Source: Rhizobium sp. PP-CC-3A-592
GTDB lineage: Bacteria > Pseudomonadota > Alphaproteobacteria > Rhizobiales > Rhizobiaceae
Direction of reading: 5' to 3'
Assembly (NCBI RefSeq): GCF_003217095.1
Contig: NZ_QJSR01000001.1
Coordinates: 613,716-677,715, forward strand
DNA: 64,000 nt
Shown: one piece after another, positions 17,836 through 28,015 of the stretch
Layout of the letters: each line of letters starts with the position of its first letter
How positions within the stretch are numbered: position 1 is the stretch's first letter
The notes under the pieces: model-generated
Database searches by the model: none
The model's input: only the letters and a program-made list of their open reading frames with translations
What the model was told of the DNA's origin: nothing
Program-made: the position numbers and the translations under genes

Positions 17836-17889
17836 GCGGCGTGATCGACCTTGGTCGATCGCGCGGCGTGATCAACCCTGGTCGATCGG
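17836..17889. repeat. 27-bp tandem duplication at degP 3' end
   Basis: Two 27-base units, 17836-17862 and 17863-17889, differ at three positions. The right unit contains the last codons and stop of degP; the left unit extends the copy into the intergenic DNA beyond the stop. Confidence 0.8.
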
Positions 17890-19452
17890 CAGCGCGATGA
17901 AGCGGCTGGCATTGTCGGCCTGGATCTGGAACAGCGCCTTGGAGCGGCCGTCCTTCTTGGCCTGGCTGATCACCTTCAGGATGTCGTCGGCGGACTTCAC
18001 TTCCTGATTGTTGACCGAGACGATCTTCTCGCCCTGCTTCAGGCCGCGATCGCTCGCGTCGCTGTCCGGATCGACCTGCGAGATCGTCACGCCCTGTCCA
18101 TCCTCGGAAGGTGCCACCGTCACGCCGAGATCCGCCAGTGCCTTTTCACTTGCAGGCTGCGCAGGCTCGTCCGGCTGGATCGTTTCAGCCGCCGCTTCCT
18201 GCTTGTCGTCCGGCAGGGTGCCGATCACCAGCTTGACGCTCTGCGACTTGCCGTCACGCCACAGCGAGACATCGACCGTGCTGCCCGGCTTCATCGCGCC
18301 GATCTTGCGGGCCAGTTCGCGCGGTCCCTTGATCGGATCGCCATCGACCGCAGTCACGACGTCGCCCTTCTTGATCCCGGCCTTTTCGCCCGGGGAACCC
18401 GGCTGCGGCTCGACCACCAGCGCACCGCTGGCCTCCGCAAGGCCGAGGCTGTCGGCGATGTCCTTGTTGACGGGCTGGATCTGCACGCCGAGCCAGCCAC
18501 GCGAAACGCTGCCGTCCTTCATCAGGTCCTCGACCACATCCTTCGCCACCGAGGCGGGAATGGCGAAGGCGATGCCGACATTGCCGCCCGAGGGCGAGAA
18601 GATCGCGGTGTTGATGCCGACGACCTGGCCTTCGAGGTTGAAGGTCGGCCCACCGGAGTTGCCGCGGTTCACCGCTGCATCCACCTGCAGATAGTCGTCA
18701 TAGGGGCCGGAGCCGATGTCGCGTCCGCGTGCCGAAACGATGCCGGACGTCACCGTGCCGCCAAGGCCGAACGGATTGCCGACGGCCACGACCCAGTCGC
18801 CGACACGCACCTTGCTGTCGTCGGCAAAGCCCACATAGGTGAACTTGCGCTTGTCATCGACCTTGAGCACCGCGAGATCGGTGCGGCTGTCCTTGCCGAC
18901 CAGCTTGGCATCGAGTTCTGTGCCGTCATTCAGCACGACCGTGAAGGCCGAGCCATCGCTGACGACGTGGTTGTTGGTGACGAGATAGCCGTCTTCGGTG
19001 ATGAAGAAGCCGGAGCCCTGCGAGGTCGGACGAAGGCGACCTTCGCCACCCTTGCCGTGTGGGCCGCGTTCGGCGCGCGGGCCGTTCGGCCCATGCTGCG
19101 GACCACCGTTCGGGCCGCCGAATTCACGGAACAGACGCTTCAGCGGGTGATCCTCGGGAAGATCGTCGAAACCGCGACCGCCGAAATCGAACGAGAAGCC
19201 GTTGGAGGCATCCTCGGACACGGGATTGGCGCGGCTCTGCACGCGAACGGACACGACGGCCGGGGAGACGGCATCGACCACATTGGCAAAGCTCGGAACC
19301 TGCTGCGGCGCCGTGACCCGGACGGGCTCTGCAAAGGAGTTGGTGACGGCTGCCGGGATGCCCGTCGAGAGCATGACGGCGGCCAGACCCGCGACGCCGG
19401 ACGTCTTCAGGACGGTCTTGAGGGAGGGACGGAAAGAACGTGTCGATGTCAT
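17872..19452 (-). CDS. degP: DegP/HtrA-family periplasmic serine protease
   Basis: A 526-residue Do-type protease/chaperone that degrades misfolded envelope proteins. It has an N-terminal Arg-rich signal region with a hydrophobic helix at about 18-35, a trypsin-like domain with the His in T-N-N-H-V-V (about 162), Asp in R-T-D-L-A-V-L (about 192) and Ser in G-N-S-G-G-P (about 264), then two PDZ domains (near 300-400 and 430-520). A Gly/Pro/His-rich loop occupies about 110-140. The start at 19452 fits the signal peptide; upstream in-frame codons to 19665 are unlikely. The divergent-looking spacer to the next gene is 136 bp. Confidence 0.95.
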   Translation of the reverse strand: MTSTRSFRPSLKTVLKTSGVAGLAAVMLSTGIPAAVTNSFAEPVRVTAPQQVPSFANVVDAVSPAVVSVRVQSRANPVSEDASNGFSFDFGGRGFDDLPEDHPLKRLFREFGGPNGGPQHGPNGPRAERGPHGKGGEGRLRPTSQGSGFFITEDGYLVTNNHVVSDGSAFTVVLNDGTELDAKLVGKDSRTDLAVLKVDDKRKFTYVGFADDSKVRVGDWVVAVGNPFGLGGTVTSGIVSARGRDIGSGPYDDYLQVDAAVNRGNSGGPTFNLEGQVVGINTAIFSPSGGNVGIAFAIPASVAKDVVEDLMKDGSVSRGWLGVQIQPVNKDIADSLGLAEASGALVVEPQPGSPGEKAGIKKGDVVTAVDGDPIKGPRELARKIGAMKPGSTVDVSLWRDGKSQSVKLVIGTLPDDKQEAAAETIQPDEPAQPASEKALADLGVTVAPSEDGQGVTISQVDPDSDASDRGLKQGEKIVSVNNQEVKSADDILKVISQAKKDGRSKALFQIQADNASRFIALPIDQG

Positions 19453-19588
19453 CCTGATGTGCCTTTTCTTCTCTGCTCTGGCTGTGACTGGAGGGAAACA
19501 ACCGATGACGACAGAGATAGGCTCCCCCACCTTACGAGGGAATGTCTGGGGCATGAACATTTGGTAATGTTGGCCTTTTCGCCAGCCA

Positions 19589-20770
19589 TCAGGCGCCGCG
19601 ATCGATCTCCCGGGTCCGATGCAGATAGTCTGCAAAGAGGGGAACCGTAAAATCGATATCCCCATGGGACGGGCTGTAGATCATGCCCTTGCGTATGATG
19701 CTGGACCGCGTCGGTCCAAGGCTCGTAACCTTCTCGCCCATACGCTCGGCCACGTCGCCCGATCGGTAAGGGCCGCTCCCCAGCTCCGCCATGCAGATGA
19801 CGTAGTCTCGCTCCTTCGGCGTCAGCCGATCGAAACGAACCCTGAAGAAGCCTTCGTCCAGCCGGCGTATCGCACCAACCGAGGCCGCATCGACATCATC
19901 GCCCGAAATCGGCGACGCGTCGGCGGTATTCCATACCTGATAGCCCCATTCCTGAAGAAAGTAGGGATAGCCCTGTGTCTTCACCACGATGTTACGGATG
20001 GCATCATCGGTGATCGTCTCACCCTCTTCCTCGACCGGACCTCTGATGGCGGCCTGTGCATCGGCTGCGTTTAGGGCACCCACGGTGGGATAGGTGAAAA
20101 GCCGCTCTGCATAGGACTTGGCTTCGCCGGACAGCGCCGCTGCCTGCGGGAGGCCTGCACCGAAGAAAAGAATAGGCAGCGCCTTCTGGTTTGCCCTGTG
20201 AAGAGCGACGATCAGCGCCGAGAGGTCGTCGGAACTCAGGTACTGGACCTCGTCGATCAGCAGCGTCCAGGCGCGGCCGGCCGATTTCGCCGCCTCCCCG
20301 ATCTTGAGAAACAGGTCGGACAGATCGAATTCGAGATTGCCGCTATCCGCCGTTCCGCTTTCCGGATCGACGGACAGGGAGATATCGCCGATCTCGATCT
20401 TGAAAGCGCTTGCAAAACTGCGCAGAGCACGCATTCCCGAATGCGCCGAGGCCCGTGCACGCTCCGTCGTGGACAGCTTGCGAAGCACCTGAACGAGCCT
20501 TGGATACAAGAGATCGACAATCCGATTGCTTTCGGGCGCCTCGATGAAGGACGTCAGATGATCCTCATCCTCCGCCATTTCCTGAATACGGTTGAGAAGA
20601 ACGGTCTTGCCGACACCACGCAGGCCGAGCAGCATCTGAGATCGGCTGCTGCGCCCCCTTACGGCACGCTGCAAGGCGATGCGGGCCTCGCTGATGATAC
20701 CGTCACGTCCAGCAAGCTCAGGAGGCTGCGTCCCTGCGCCGGGAGCAAACGGGTTTCGGACCTCATCCAT
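19589..20770 (-). CDS. Solitary AAA ATPase (AAA_16/archaeal-ATPase type)
   Basis: A 393-residue P-loop protein: Walker A G-L-R-G-V-G-K-T at 49-56, Walker B L-L-I-D-E at 170-174, sensor-like F-F-G-A-G-L-P and a C-terminal winged-helix-like region (about 300-380: L-T-P-K-E-R-D-Y-V-I-C-M-A-E-L). This architecture resembles Orc1/Cdc6-like and DNA-associated STAND-type ATPases; partner and role are unknown. No transposase, nuclease or toxin gene is adjacent. It is flanked by an AT-rich region (20771-20876) and separates degP from the cytochrome maturation operon, and looks lower in GC than its neighbours, which suggests acquisition. Confidence 0.75.
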   Translation of the reverse strand: MDEVRNPFAPGAGTQPPELAGRDGIISEARIALQRAVRGRSSRSQMLLGLRGVGKTVLLNRIQEMAEDEDHLTSFIEAPESNRIVDLLYPRLVQVLRKLSTTERARASAHSGMRALRSFASAFKIEIGDISLSVDPESGTADSGNLEFDLSDLFLKIGEAAKSAGRAWTLLIDEVQYLSSDDLSALIVALHRANQKALPILFFGAGLPQAAALSGEAKSYAERLFTYPTVGALNAADAQAAIRGPVEEEGETITDDAIRNIVVKTQGYPYFLQEWGYQVWNTADASPISGDDVDAASVGAIRRLDEGFFRVRFDRLTPKERDYVICMAELGSGPYRSGDVAERMGEKVTSLGPTRSSIIRKGMIYSPSHGDIDFTVPLFADYLHRTREIDRGA

Positions 20771-20876
20771 GATATACCGACTTTACAGAGTTTATCGCCA
20801 TAATGGCCGTAAACAGATATGATGATATAACTTCATATAAGCCCATATAATTTGGTAAACCAGATGCAGAGAAGGC
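20771..20876 (-). promoter_or_regulatory. AT-rich promoter region of the AAA ATPase gene
   Basis: About 106 bases of unusually AT-rich DNA (repeated ATAT/TATAA motifs at 20815-20852) between the ATPase start and the ccmH stop. It is unlike the roughly 65% GC flanks and probably contains the ATPase promoter. No perfect operator could be singled out. Confidence 0.5.
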
Positions 20877-21371
20877 TCATTTTAGGAGCTGATCCAGCCG
20901 CGCCTCTTCCTCCGCAGACAGCGGCACCCCCGCCACCCGCGACTGCCGGCGGCCACGGGCGGCGAGCAGCATGGCTGCGCCACCGGCGACCAGCAGCAGG
21001 ATCGGCGTTCCCCAGAGGATCAGGGTCTTGCCCTCGAAGCGCGGCTTCAGCAGCACGAATTCGCCGTAGCGCGAGACCACGTAGTCGATCACGGCGGTGT
21101 CGGTATCTCCGCGTGCGAGCCGCTCGCGCACGATCAGCCGCAGGTCCTTGGCGAGCTCCGCATTGCTGTCGTCGATCGACTGGTTCTGGCAGACCATGCA
21201 GCGCAGCTCGGCCGAAAGGGCGCGCGCCCGCGCCTCCAGCGCCGGATCGGGCAGCACCTCGTCCGGGTTGACCGCCCGTGCCGGCCCGAGCGTGAGAAGT
21301 CCGAGCATCAGGGCAACGAGCATCGTCCCCGCCATCTGCATGCCCTTGCGCGCCCGTCGAGACATCGTCAT
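20877..21371 (-). CDS. ccmH: Cytochrome c maturation protein CcmH (CycL)
   Basis: A 164-residue membrane-anchored thiol protein that reduces the apocytochrome c haem-binding cysteines during system I maturation. Signal/helix at about 12-33, redox motif [10 protein letters not shown] with Cys58 and Cys61, and a C-terminal transmembrane helix near 115-138 followed by a basic tail. The ATG at 21371 overlaps the ccmF stop (ATGA at 21368-21371); an ATG two codons later is possible. Last gene of ccmI-ccmE-ccmF-ccmH. Confidence 0.95.
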   Translation of the reverse strand: MTMSRRARKGMQMAGTMLVALMLGLLTLGPARAVNPDEVLPDPALEARARALSAELRCMVCQNQSIDDSNAELAKDLRLIVRERLARGDTDTAVIDYVVSRYGEFVLLKPRFEGKTLILWGTPILLLVAGGAAMLLAARGRRQSRVAGVPLSAEEEARLDQLLK

Positions 21372-23356
21372 TCCGCGGCCTCGGGCAGTCCGCGGACCGG
21401 CTTTCGCGCCCGCGAAGGGGCGCCGATGCGCAGGCGCCGGTCGCTGAGCGACACTGCACCGCCGAGCATCATCAGGATGGTCCCGCCCCAGATGCAGAGG
21501 ATCAGCGGTTTCCACCAGATGCGCACCACGACGCCGCCGTTCGACTGGTCGTCGCCGAGGGAAACGTAGAGCTGGCTCATCCCGAAGGTCAGGATGCCCG
21601 CTTCCGTCGTCGGCATGCGCCGCGCGGTGTAGAGGCGGCGGGCCGACCAGACGTCGGCAACGACGATGCCGGCGCGGCTGATGGTGAAGTGCCCGCGTTC
21701 CTCGGTATAGTTGGGTCCTTGGGCCGCCTTCACGCCATCGAAGCGCAGCGCATATCCGCCCGCCTCCGTCGATTGCCCCGGCGTCATCGCCAGAATATGC
21801 TCGCTCTGGAACGCCGTCACGGCGACGATGCCGATGACCGTCACGCCGACGCCGGCATGGGCGAGCGCCGTGCCGAAGCTCGAGCGCGGAAGGCCGGACA
21901 GCCGCCGCCAGGCAGTGCCGAGCGGCACCTTGCCGAGGCCGGAGCGGAGCACGAGATCCGTCGCCGCGCCGCCGATCATATAGGCGCCGAGCGCGATCCC
22001 GAGCAGCGCCAGAACCGGACCCCCGCCCTGCGCATAGGCAACGCCGGCGCCGACCAGCAGACCGAAAGCGACGGCGGCAAACAGCCGCTGCCCGGCCGCC
22101 AGCACATCGCCACGCTTCCAGGCGAGCAGCGGGCCGAAGGGCACGGCAAACAGCAGCGGCAGCATCAGGAGACCGAAGGTCATATTGAAGAAGGGTGGGC
22201 CGACCGAAATTTTGTCGCCGGTCAGAGCCTCCAGCGCCAGCGGATAGAGCGTGCCGGTCAGCACGGTCGCGGCCGCCGTCGTCAGGATGAGATTGTTGAA
22301 GACCAGCGCGCCCTCGCGCGAGATCGGCGCGAACAGCCCGCCCGCCTTCAGCCGCGCGGCACGGATCGCAAACAGCGTCAGGGCGCCGCCGATGAAGAGA
22401 ATGAGGATGACGAGGATGAAGATGCCGCGCCGCGGATCGGTCGCAAAGGCATGCACCGAGGTGAGCACGCCGGAGCGGACGAGAAAGGTGCCGAGCAGCG
22501 ACAGCGAGAAGGTCATCAGCGCCAGCAGCACCGTCCAGATCTTCAGCGCCTCGCGCTTTTCCATCACCAGCGCCGAATGCAGCAGCGCCGTGCCGGCAAG
22601 CCAGGGCATGAAGGAGGCATTCTCGACCGGATCCCAGAACCACCAGCCGCCCCAGCCGAGTTCGTAATAGGCCCAGTAGGAGCCCATGGCGATGCCGGCC
22701 GTCAGGAAGCTCCAGGCGGCCAGCGTCCACGGCCGCACCCAGCGCGCCCAGGCCGCGTCCAGCCGGCCCTCGATCAGCGCGGCCACCGCGAAGGAGAAGC
22801 AGACGGAGAAGCCGACATAGCCGAGATAGAGCAGCGGCGGATGGATCGCGAGCCCGATATCCTGCAGCACAGGGTTGAGGTCCTGCCCCTCGCCCGGCGC
22901 CGGCACCAGCCGGGCGAACGGGTTGGAGGTCAGGAGCACAAAGAGCGCGAAAGCTGTGGCGATCAGTGCCTGGATCGACAGAACATGCGCCTTGAGGGTG
23001 GCGGGCAGATTGCCGCCGAAGAAGGCGACCAGCGCCGAGAAGAAGGTGAGGATCAGCATCCACAAGAGCATGGAGCCCTCGTGATTGCCCCAGACGCCGG
23101 AGAATTTGTAGAGGTGCGGGATCGCCGAATGCGAATTGGCCCAGACGTTCTCGACGGAGAAGTCGGACGTCACATGCGCATGCGTCAGTGCCGCAAAGGA
23201 GAGCGCCACGAGGATGAAGGTCGCGTAGGCGGCCGACGTGCCGCTCACCATCAGCGCCGCATCGCGCCGGAAGGCGCCGATGGATGGCAGCGCGGCCTGC
23301 AGCAGGCTGGTCGCGAGCGCCAGCACCAACGCGTAATGTCCGAGTTCGGCAATCAT
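21368..23356 (-). CDS. ccmF: Haem lyase CcmF (CycK)
   Basis: A 662-residue polytopic membrane protein (about 14-15 helices) that ligates haem from CcmE to apocytochrome c. The WWD-type haem-handling motif [13 protein letters not shown] is visible near residue 230, with the conserved H-P-P-L-L-Y-L-G loop near 170. The start at 23356 was chosen because it overlaps the ccmE stop (ATGA) and begins with the typical [10 protein letters not shown]; a longer open frame upstream overlaps ccmE and is rejected. Confidence 0.96.
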   Translation of the reverse strand: MIAELGHYALVLALATSLLQAALPSIGAFRRDAALMVSGTSAAYATFILVALSFAALTHAHVTSDFSVENVWANSHSAIPHLYKFSGVWGNHEGSMLLWMLILTFFSALVAFFGGNLPATLKAHVLSIQALIATAFALFVLLTSNPFARLVPAPGEGQDLNPVLQDIGLAIHPPLLYLGYVGFSVCFSFAVAALIEGRLDAAWARWVRPWTLAAWSFLTAGIAMGSYWAYYELGWGGWWFWDPVENASFMPWLAGTALLHSALVMEKREALKIWTVLLALMTFSLSLLGTFLVRSGVLTSVHAFATDPRRGIFILVILILFIGGALTLFAIRAARLKAGGLFAPISREGALVFNNLILTTAAATVLTGTLYPLALEALTGDKISVGPPFFNMTFGLLMLPLLFAVPFGPLLAWKRGDVLAAGQRLFAAVAFGLLVGAGVAYAQGGGPVLALLGIALGAYMIGGAATDLVLRSGLGKVPLGTAWRRLSGLPRSSFGTALAHAGVGVTVIGIVAVTAFQSEHILAMTPGQSTEAGGYALRFDGVKAAQGPNYTEERGHFTISRAGIVVADVWSARRLYTARRMPTTEAGILTFGMSQLYVSLGDDQSNGGVVVRIWWKPLILCIWGGTILMMLGGAVSLSDRRLRIGAPSRARKPVRGLPEAAE

Positions 23357-23802
23357 CGGATCGTCTCCTGCCCGCCGAGCGAGACGCCCTGCGCCTTCAG
23401 CCGGTCGGCCACGTCCTTCGGCATATAGGTCTCGTCGTGCTTGGCCAACACCGTATCGGCCACGAACACGCCGGCCTCGTTCATCGCGCCTTCCGCCACC
23501 ACGCCCTGCCCCTCGCGAAACAGGTCGGGCAGCATGCCGGTATAGGTCACCGGCACCTTGGCCAGCGTATCCGTCACGGTAAAGGTCACCGTCGTGCCCG
23601 CGCTCCGCTCCACCGAGCCGGCCGCGACCAGCCCGCCCAGCCGGATGCGCGTGCCCGGCGCAACATGCGCCTTTTCGAGATCGCCTGGAACGTAGAAGTA
23701 TGCGACCGCCTGGCTGAAGGCGAAGAGCACGAGCAGCACGGCCATGGTCAGGAAGCCGACGCCGCCGGCAATCAGCGTCAGGCGCTTCTGCTTGCGCGTC
23801 AT
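23353..23802 (-). CDS. ccmE: Haem chaperone CcmE (CycJ)
   Basis: A 149-residue periplasmic haem chaperone anchored by one N-terminal helix (about 9-32). It receives haem covalently at the conserved His122 in [10 protein letters not shown] (Tyr126 nearby) and hands it to CcmF. The OB-fold core lies at 45-120. Start and stop overlap the neighbours by ATGA at both ends (23353 and 23799), so the operon is translationally coupled. Confidence 0.96.
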   Translation of the reverse strand: MTRKQKRLTLIAGGVGFLTMAVLLVLFAFSQAVAYFYVPGDLEKAHVAPGTRIRLGGLVAAGSVERSAGTTVTFTVTDTLAKVPVTYTGMLPDLFREGQGVVAEGAMNEAGVFVADTVLAKHDETYMPKDVADRLKAQGVSLGGQETIR

Positions 23803-24953
23803 GGTGCCATCCCCGTGTCGATGCCGAGTTCCGCCGCCAGTGCCAGCAATTGCCGGCCGCCGTCTCCCGCGCGCGGAAAGGCCGCAAGCCCCTCGCGCAG
23901 CGCGCCTTCCGCCTTCGCGGTCTCGCCCAGCACCGTGTAGGAGCGGATGATCCGCTGCCAGCCCTCGAGGTTGGCGGGGTCCTCCTTCAGCTTGGCGGCA
24001 AGGCTCGACACCATGCCTTCGATCATCTGCCGTCGATCGTCCGTGCTCATGGCTTCGGCATTGGCGATCGTCGCCGCATCCGGCCCGCCGAGCCTGGCCT
24101 CGCCGGCTGCGGGTGCGGCATCGGCCGGCGCCAGCGCCGCGATATGCTCGTTGACGAGCGGCAGCCAGGGCGCGCCGGCCGGTGATGTCTTCACGATTTC
24201 GCGAAACGCCGTCAGCGCCTCGGCCGCCTTGCCGTCCTGCTCCAGCCCCAGCGCGAGGTAGAAGCGCGCGCGGGGATCGCGCGGCTGCAGCGCCAGCGAT
24301 TGCTCCAGCGCCTTGCGCGCCTCGGCCGCCACCCGTCCTCCCGACCGCGCAATCAGGCTTTCGGCATAGCCACCGAGCCGCTGCGGCGATGGGCCGTTGA
24401 GGCGGATCGCGTCGGAGAACGCGGAGATGGCATCGTCGAAGCGGCCACTGCGGTAGTAGATCGGCGCCAGCACGTCATAGCCGGCACCGTCGTCCGGATT
24501 GGCGGCCAGTTGCTTCTCGGCCTGCGCGATAAGGAGTTCGATGTCGTCGCCGGGGTCGGCCAGACGCGCGACCAGCGGCGCATCGGGCAGCTCCGGGCTG
24601 CCGGTCGTCAAGTAAAGACAGAGCCCGACCACAGGCAGCACGACGATGACAGCCGCCTGCGCCAGCCGGTTGGCCCTGCCGGCCGAAGACGCCCCGTTCG
24701 GCACCCTGTCCTTCTCCGCCGTGGCGCTGGCGGCGAGCAGCCTCCGGGCAATCTCGGCGCGGGCAAGCTCGGCCTCTTCGGGCGCGATCAGCCCGTTCCG
24801 CGCATCCCGTTTCAGCTCTTCCAGCTGGTCGCGATAGACTTCGGCGTCATGCTGTCCGGCTACAGTGCTTGGCCCACCGGCCCGCAACAGCGGCAGAAGC
24901 AGCAGCGCTGAGACGGTGGCCGTCATCACGGCAACGATGATCCAGAACAGCAT
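23799..24953 (-). CDS. ccmI: Cytochrome c maturation protein CcmI (CycH)
   Basis: A 384-residue membrane protein that chaperones apocytochrome c to the CcmF/CcmH complex. Two N-terminal helices (about 2-21 and 92-112) flank a cytoplasmic loop with the conserved Y-R-D-Q-L-x-E-L-x-R-D segment, and TPR-type helices follow (about 140-330). First gene of the ccmIEFH operon; the promoter should lie in the 24954-25100 spacer, where no clear hairpin is seen. Confidence 0.94.
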   Translation of the reverse strand: MLFWIIVAVMTATVSALLLLPLLRAGGPSTVAGQHDAEVYRDQLEELKRDARNGLIAPEEAELARAEIARRLLAASATAEKDRVPNGASSAGRANRLAQAAVIVVLPVVGLCLYLTTGSPELPDAPLVARLADPGDDIELLIAQAEKQLAANPDDGAGYDVLAPIYYRSGRFDDAISAFSDAIRLNGPSPQRLGGYAESLIARSGGRVAAEARKALEQSLALQPRDPRARFYLALGLEQDGKAAEALTAFREIVKTSPAGAPWLPLVNEHIAALAPADAAPAAGEARLGGPDAATIANAEAMSTDDRRQMIEGMVSSLAAKLKEDPANLEGWQRIIRSYTVLGETAKAEGALREGLAAFPRAGDGGRQLLALAAELGIDTGMAP

Positions 24954-25166
24954 GTCCAGTCTTTCAAGCCCTCACAGCGCGCCCGACAGGACGCTCCGTC
25001 ATCGAGCCCTTCCATGATGCCGCGGCGGCACATGGGGTAAGGCTCACCTGGCAGCCATACTATGCGGACAGCCGGGTTCCAATCGGCAAAGCGGGCATGA
25101 CGGAAAATTGAGGCATCGGCTGGAGACGATAGGCCGCCCGCAGTCGGCCGGCCGTGAAAACCGGCG

Positions 25167-25622
25167 TCAGGTCAGCGGCGTCCAGGTGCCGTTGGCGTTG
25201 CGGCAGGCGACGCCGCGCGCGACGTTGTCGGCGGTGCCCGCGGTCACCGTATGGCTGTACTGCCGGCAGTTCTGCGAACCCACCTGATAGGGCGCCGCCG
25301 CGACGACCGAGCCGCGCATGCCACTGCCCTGCCAGACGACCGGCTGGCCGCCGGGTGCGGCCTCGAGCGCCCGATATTCCGCTTCCAGCGCCCGCTGGCG
25401 ATCCGCACCCGACAGCTTCACATTGGCGTTCTGCCCGATGATGCCGTTGCCGAGCGCCGCGATAAAGGAGGACGAGGCGCTCCCCCGCGTCGCCACGCCG
25501 CCGAGTGCCGCCGTCGTCGGCGCGGCGGACTTGGAGGCACAGCCGCTCGCAACGCCCAGCGCGACGAGAAGTCCCGTGGTTGCGAGCCTGATCATGCGGG
25601 GAAAACGGTGTCTGTCTGTCAT
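25167..25622 (-). CDS. Surface-antigen-like outer-membrane lipoprotein
   Basis: About 151 residues from the ATG at 25622 (an ATG at 25595 gives a cleaner signal peptide). A lipoprotein signal ends in V-A-S-G-C, so the mature protein would be lipid-anchored. The body resembles the RT0821/Lpp0805 surface-protein family: a short glycine-rich stretch (A-A-L-G-N-G-I-I-G-Q), the L-S-G-A-D-R-Q-R-A-L-E-A-E-Y-R-A-L-E helix, then a C-terminal domain with C-R-Q-Y and A-C-R-N-A-N-G-T-W. Exact function unknown. Monocistronic between ccmI and the feuQ-like gene. Confidence 0.8.
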   Translation of the reverse strand: MTDRHRFPRMIRLATTGLLVALGVASGCASKSAAPTTAALGGVATRGSASSSFIAALGNGIIGQNANVKLSGADRQRALEAEYRALEAAPGGQPVVWQGSGMRGSVVAAAPYQVGSQNCRQYSHTVTAGTADNVARGVACRNANGTWTPLT

Positions 25623-25778
25623 GCGCGAAGCGGATCCGGGTTTCATCAGGAAGCGTTGATGGGCTTATTTTGCATTGCCGCAAAATGCGGGCAACAGCTC
25701 ATCGCGAAATAAGCAAGGACATCCGTTCATTTCCCGCCGATCCGTGTCGAAAAAGCACGCAGCAACGTGTGCCGCCCT

Positions 25779-27170
25779 TCACGAAGCGGCCGGCAGCACC
25801 AGCGTCGCTCTCAGGCCGCCGATCTCGGCGCGGTCCATGGCCAGCGTGCCGTGATATTCGCCGGCGATCTCCCGCACGATCGAAAGGCCGAGGCCGGTGC
25901 CCGGCTTGCTCTCGTCCAGCCGCCGCCCGCGCTTCATCGCCATGGCGATCTGTGCGGGCTCGATGCCCGGCCCGTCGTCCTCCACATCCACCGTGATCCA
26001 GGCCCGCCGTCCGGGGTCGAGCCCCTGCACGCCTTCGCCCGAGAGATGCGCGGTGATCCGGACTTCGCTCAGCGCATAGCGCGCGGCATTGTCGAGCAGG
26101 TTGCCGACGGTCTCCTCCACGTCCTGCTGCTCCATCGCCAGCACGAGGTTGGGCGGCGAGATCGTCAGGAGGAAGGTCTTTTCCGAATGCAGGCGGCGCA
26201 TCACGCGCACCAGCCGCTCCAGGGCCTGCTCCACCTCGGTGCGTGCCAGCACGGATTCGCGCTGCGCGGCGATGCGTGCCCGGTTGAGGTAGGATTGCAC
26301 CTGCACCTGCATGGCGTCGGCCTGGCTGCGCACGAGCTCGCCATGCGGCGCTTCCAGCACACGCGCCTCGTTGATCAGCACGGCGAGCGGCGTCTTCAGC
26401 GAATGCGCGAGGTTGCCCACCTGCATGCGCGCCCGCTCGATGATGCGCCGGTTGCTGTCGATCAGCGCATTGACCTCGCTCGCCAAAGGCTGGATCTCGC
26501 GCGGAAACACCCCGTCCAGTCGCTCGCTCTCGCCCGCCCGGATCTTTTCGAGCGAACGCCGCGCCTGATCCAGCGGACGCAGGCCGAAGAGGATGGCGAG
26601 CGCGTTCATGCCCAGCCCGCCAAAGCCGAAGATCGCCAGCGCCAGATAGAGATTGCGGTTGAAATCGTTGATATCGGCCTCGAGAACGTCGCGGTTGCCG
26701 GCGATGCGAAACCGCGCGGTGCGGCCCTGAATGTCGAGCACCACTTCGGTCTCGGCCACCTCCACCTCGTTGCCGAAGCTGTCGAGCGTCGTGTAGAAAC
26801 GCTCGTAGCGAATGTCGAACGGCACGTCGTCGACGCTGACGATCGGCAGCTTGCCGGAGCCGAGCGAGGTCGAGACCAGCGGCGGCGTGTTGAATTCTCC
26901 GATCGGCTCGACGATCCAGTACCAGCCCGTCTGCGGCTGCGAAAACCGCAGGTCGCCCAGTTGCGGGCTGCCGGCGAGCACGCCCTTGTCGTTGACGACG
27001 ATCGAGTTGATGACGTTGTAGAGCTGCGCCCGCAGAAGGTCCTGAAAGCCGCGCTCCGACCCCTGCCGGTAGAGCGTCGAGATGACGACGCCGATCACCA
27101 CGAGCGCCGCCGCCGCCCAGATGGTGGAGACGAGGAGAACGCGGGCGGTGAGCGATTGCAGCCGCAGCAT
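25779..27170 (-). CDS. feuQ: FeuQ-like sensor histidine kinase
   Basis: A 463-residue inner-membrane kinase. Helix at about 8-28, periplasmic domain to about 160, second helix near 165-190, HAMP, H-box N-L-A-H-S-L-K-T-P-L-A-V-L with His near 255, and HATPase motifs G-N-L-L-D-N-A-A-R-Y-A and G-T-G-L-G-L-S-I-V-R-E-I. PhoQ/FeuQ-type. The start at 27170 leaves 10 bp after the feuP-like stop. FeuPQ in Sinorhizobium controls osmotic/cyclic-glucan export genes; adjacency to the cyc operon and to a FeuN-like gene supports the name. Function here is inferred. Confidence 0.8.
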   Translation of the reverse strand: MLRLQSLTARVLLVSTIWAAAALVVIGVVISTLYRQGSERGFQDLLRAQLYNVINSIVVNDKGVLAGSPQLGDLRFSQPQTGWYWIVEPIGEFNTPPLVSTSLGSGKLPIVSVDDVPFDIRYERFYTTLDSFGNEVEVAETEVVLDIQGRTARFRIAGNRDVLEADINDFNRNLYLALAIFGFGGLGMNALAILFGLRPLDQARRSLEKIRAGESERLDGVFPREIQPLASEVNALIDSNRRIIERARMQVGNLAHSLKTPLAVLINEARVLEAPHGELVRSQADAMQVQVQSYLNRARIAAQRESVLARTEVEQALERLVRVMRRLHSEKTFLLTISPPNLVLAMEQQDVEETVGNLLDNAARYALSEVRITAHLSGEGVQGLDPGRRAWITVDVEDDGPGIEPAQIAMAMKRGRRLDESKPGTGLGLSIVREIAGEYHGTLAMDRAEIGGLRATLVLPAAS

Positions 27171-27180
27171 CAGCCGCGCC

Positions 27181-27897
27181 TCAAGACTTCGCGTCCTTGT
27201 CCGCCATGCCCTTTTCCGCGACGCCCTTTTCAGCGACACCCGGCGCCTGCATGCGGTAGCCGAGCCCGCGCACGGTCTCGATCAGGTCGTTGCCGATCTT
27301 CTTGCGCAGCCGCCCGACGAACACCTCGATCGTGTTACTGTCCCGGTCGAAATCCTGGTCGTACATATGCTCGACCAGCTCGGTGCGCGACACCACCTGC
27401 CCCATATGGTGCATCAGGTAGGAGAGCAGCCGGAACTCGTGCGAGGTGAGCTTCAGCGCGATGCCGTTGACCGTCGCCTTGGAGCCCTTGGTGTCGAGCC
27501 GCACCGGGCCGCAGACGATCTCGGACGTCGCGTGGCCCGCCGCGCGGCGGATGAGCGCGCGGATGCGGGCGAGCACTTCCTCGACATGGAACGGCTTCGT
27601 CACATAGTCGTCGGCGCCGGCGTCGATGCCGGCGACCTTGTCGCTCCAGCGGTCGCGGGCGGTGAGGATCAGCACCGGCATGCGCCGGCCGGCGCCACGC
27701 CATTTCTCCAGCACGGTGATGCCGTCCATCTCGGGCAGGCCGATGTCGAGGATGATGGCGTCGTAGGGCTCGCCCTCGCCGAGATAGTGCCCCTCCTCGC
27801 CGTCGAAGGCCTGGTCCACGACATAGCCGGCTTCCTTCAGCGTGTCGGTCAGCTGCCGGTTGAGGTTCACGTCGTCTTCGACCACCAGAATGCGCAT
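27181..27897 (-). CDS. feuP: FeuP-like OmpR-family response regulator
   Basis: A 238-residue regulator starting M-R-I-L-V-V-E-D-D. Phospho-acceptor Asp51 (I-I-L-D-I-G-L-P-E-M-D-G), Thr/Ala switch and Lys101 are present, followed by the winged-helix DNA-binding domain with L-T-S-H-E-F-R-L-L-S-Y-L and T-I-E-V-F-V-G-R-L-R-K-K. The C terminus carries three copies of a five-residue repeat (V-A-E-K-G type). Translated just upstream of the kinase gene. Name rests on the kinase, the FeuN-like upstream gene and cyc neighbours. Confidence 0.82.
   Translation of the reverse strand: MRILVVEDDVNLNRQLTDTLKEAGYVVDQAFDGEEGHYLGEGEPYDAIILDIGLPEMDGITVLEKWRGAGRRMPVLILTARDRWSDKVAGIDAGADDYVTKPFHVEEVLARIRALIRRAAGHATSEIVCGPVRLDTKGSKATVNGIALKLTSHEFRLLSYLMHHMGQVVSRTELVEHMYDQDFDRDSNTIEVFVGRLRKKIGNDLIETVRGLGYRMQAPGVAEKGVAEKGMADKDAKS
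27193..27237. repeat. Three 15-bp tandem repeats at feuP 3' end
   Basis: Units 27193-27207, 27208-27222 and 27223-27237 encode V-A-E-K-G, V-A-E-K-G and M-A-D-K-D in the extreme C terminus of the FeuP-like regulator, after the DNA-binding domain has ended. Confidence 0.85.
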
Positions 27898-28015
27898 CAG
27901 ATACCACTCTCCGTCTGTCCGTCGTCACGGACCTTACCGGGCAAGCCCGGCAGCATTGCGTTCAGTGCCCGCCCCCGCCATCCGATGGAAGAGGCACAGT
28001 CCACCCAGGGCCGAT

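Noticed and set aside
25162-25187. Another 3'-end tandem repeat, at the lipoprotein gene
   Set aside because: Two CGGCGTC(C)AGGT copies, but only about 12 bp, imperfect and GC-rich; too weak to count with the five clear cases.
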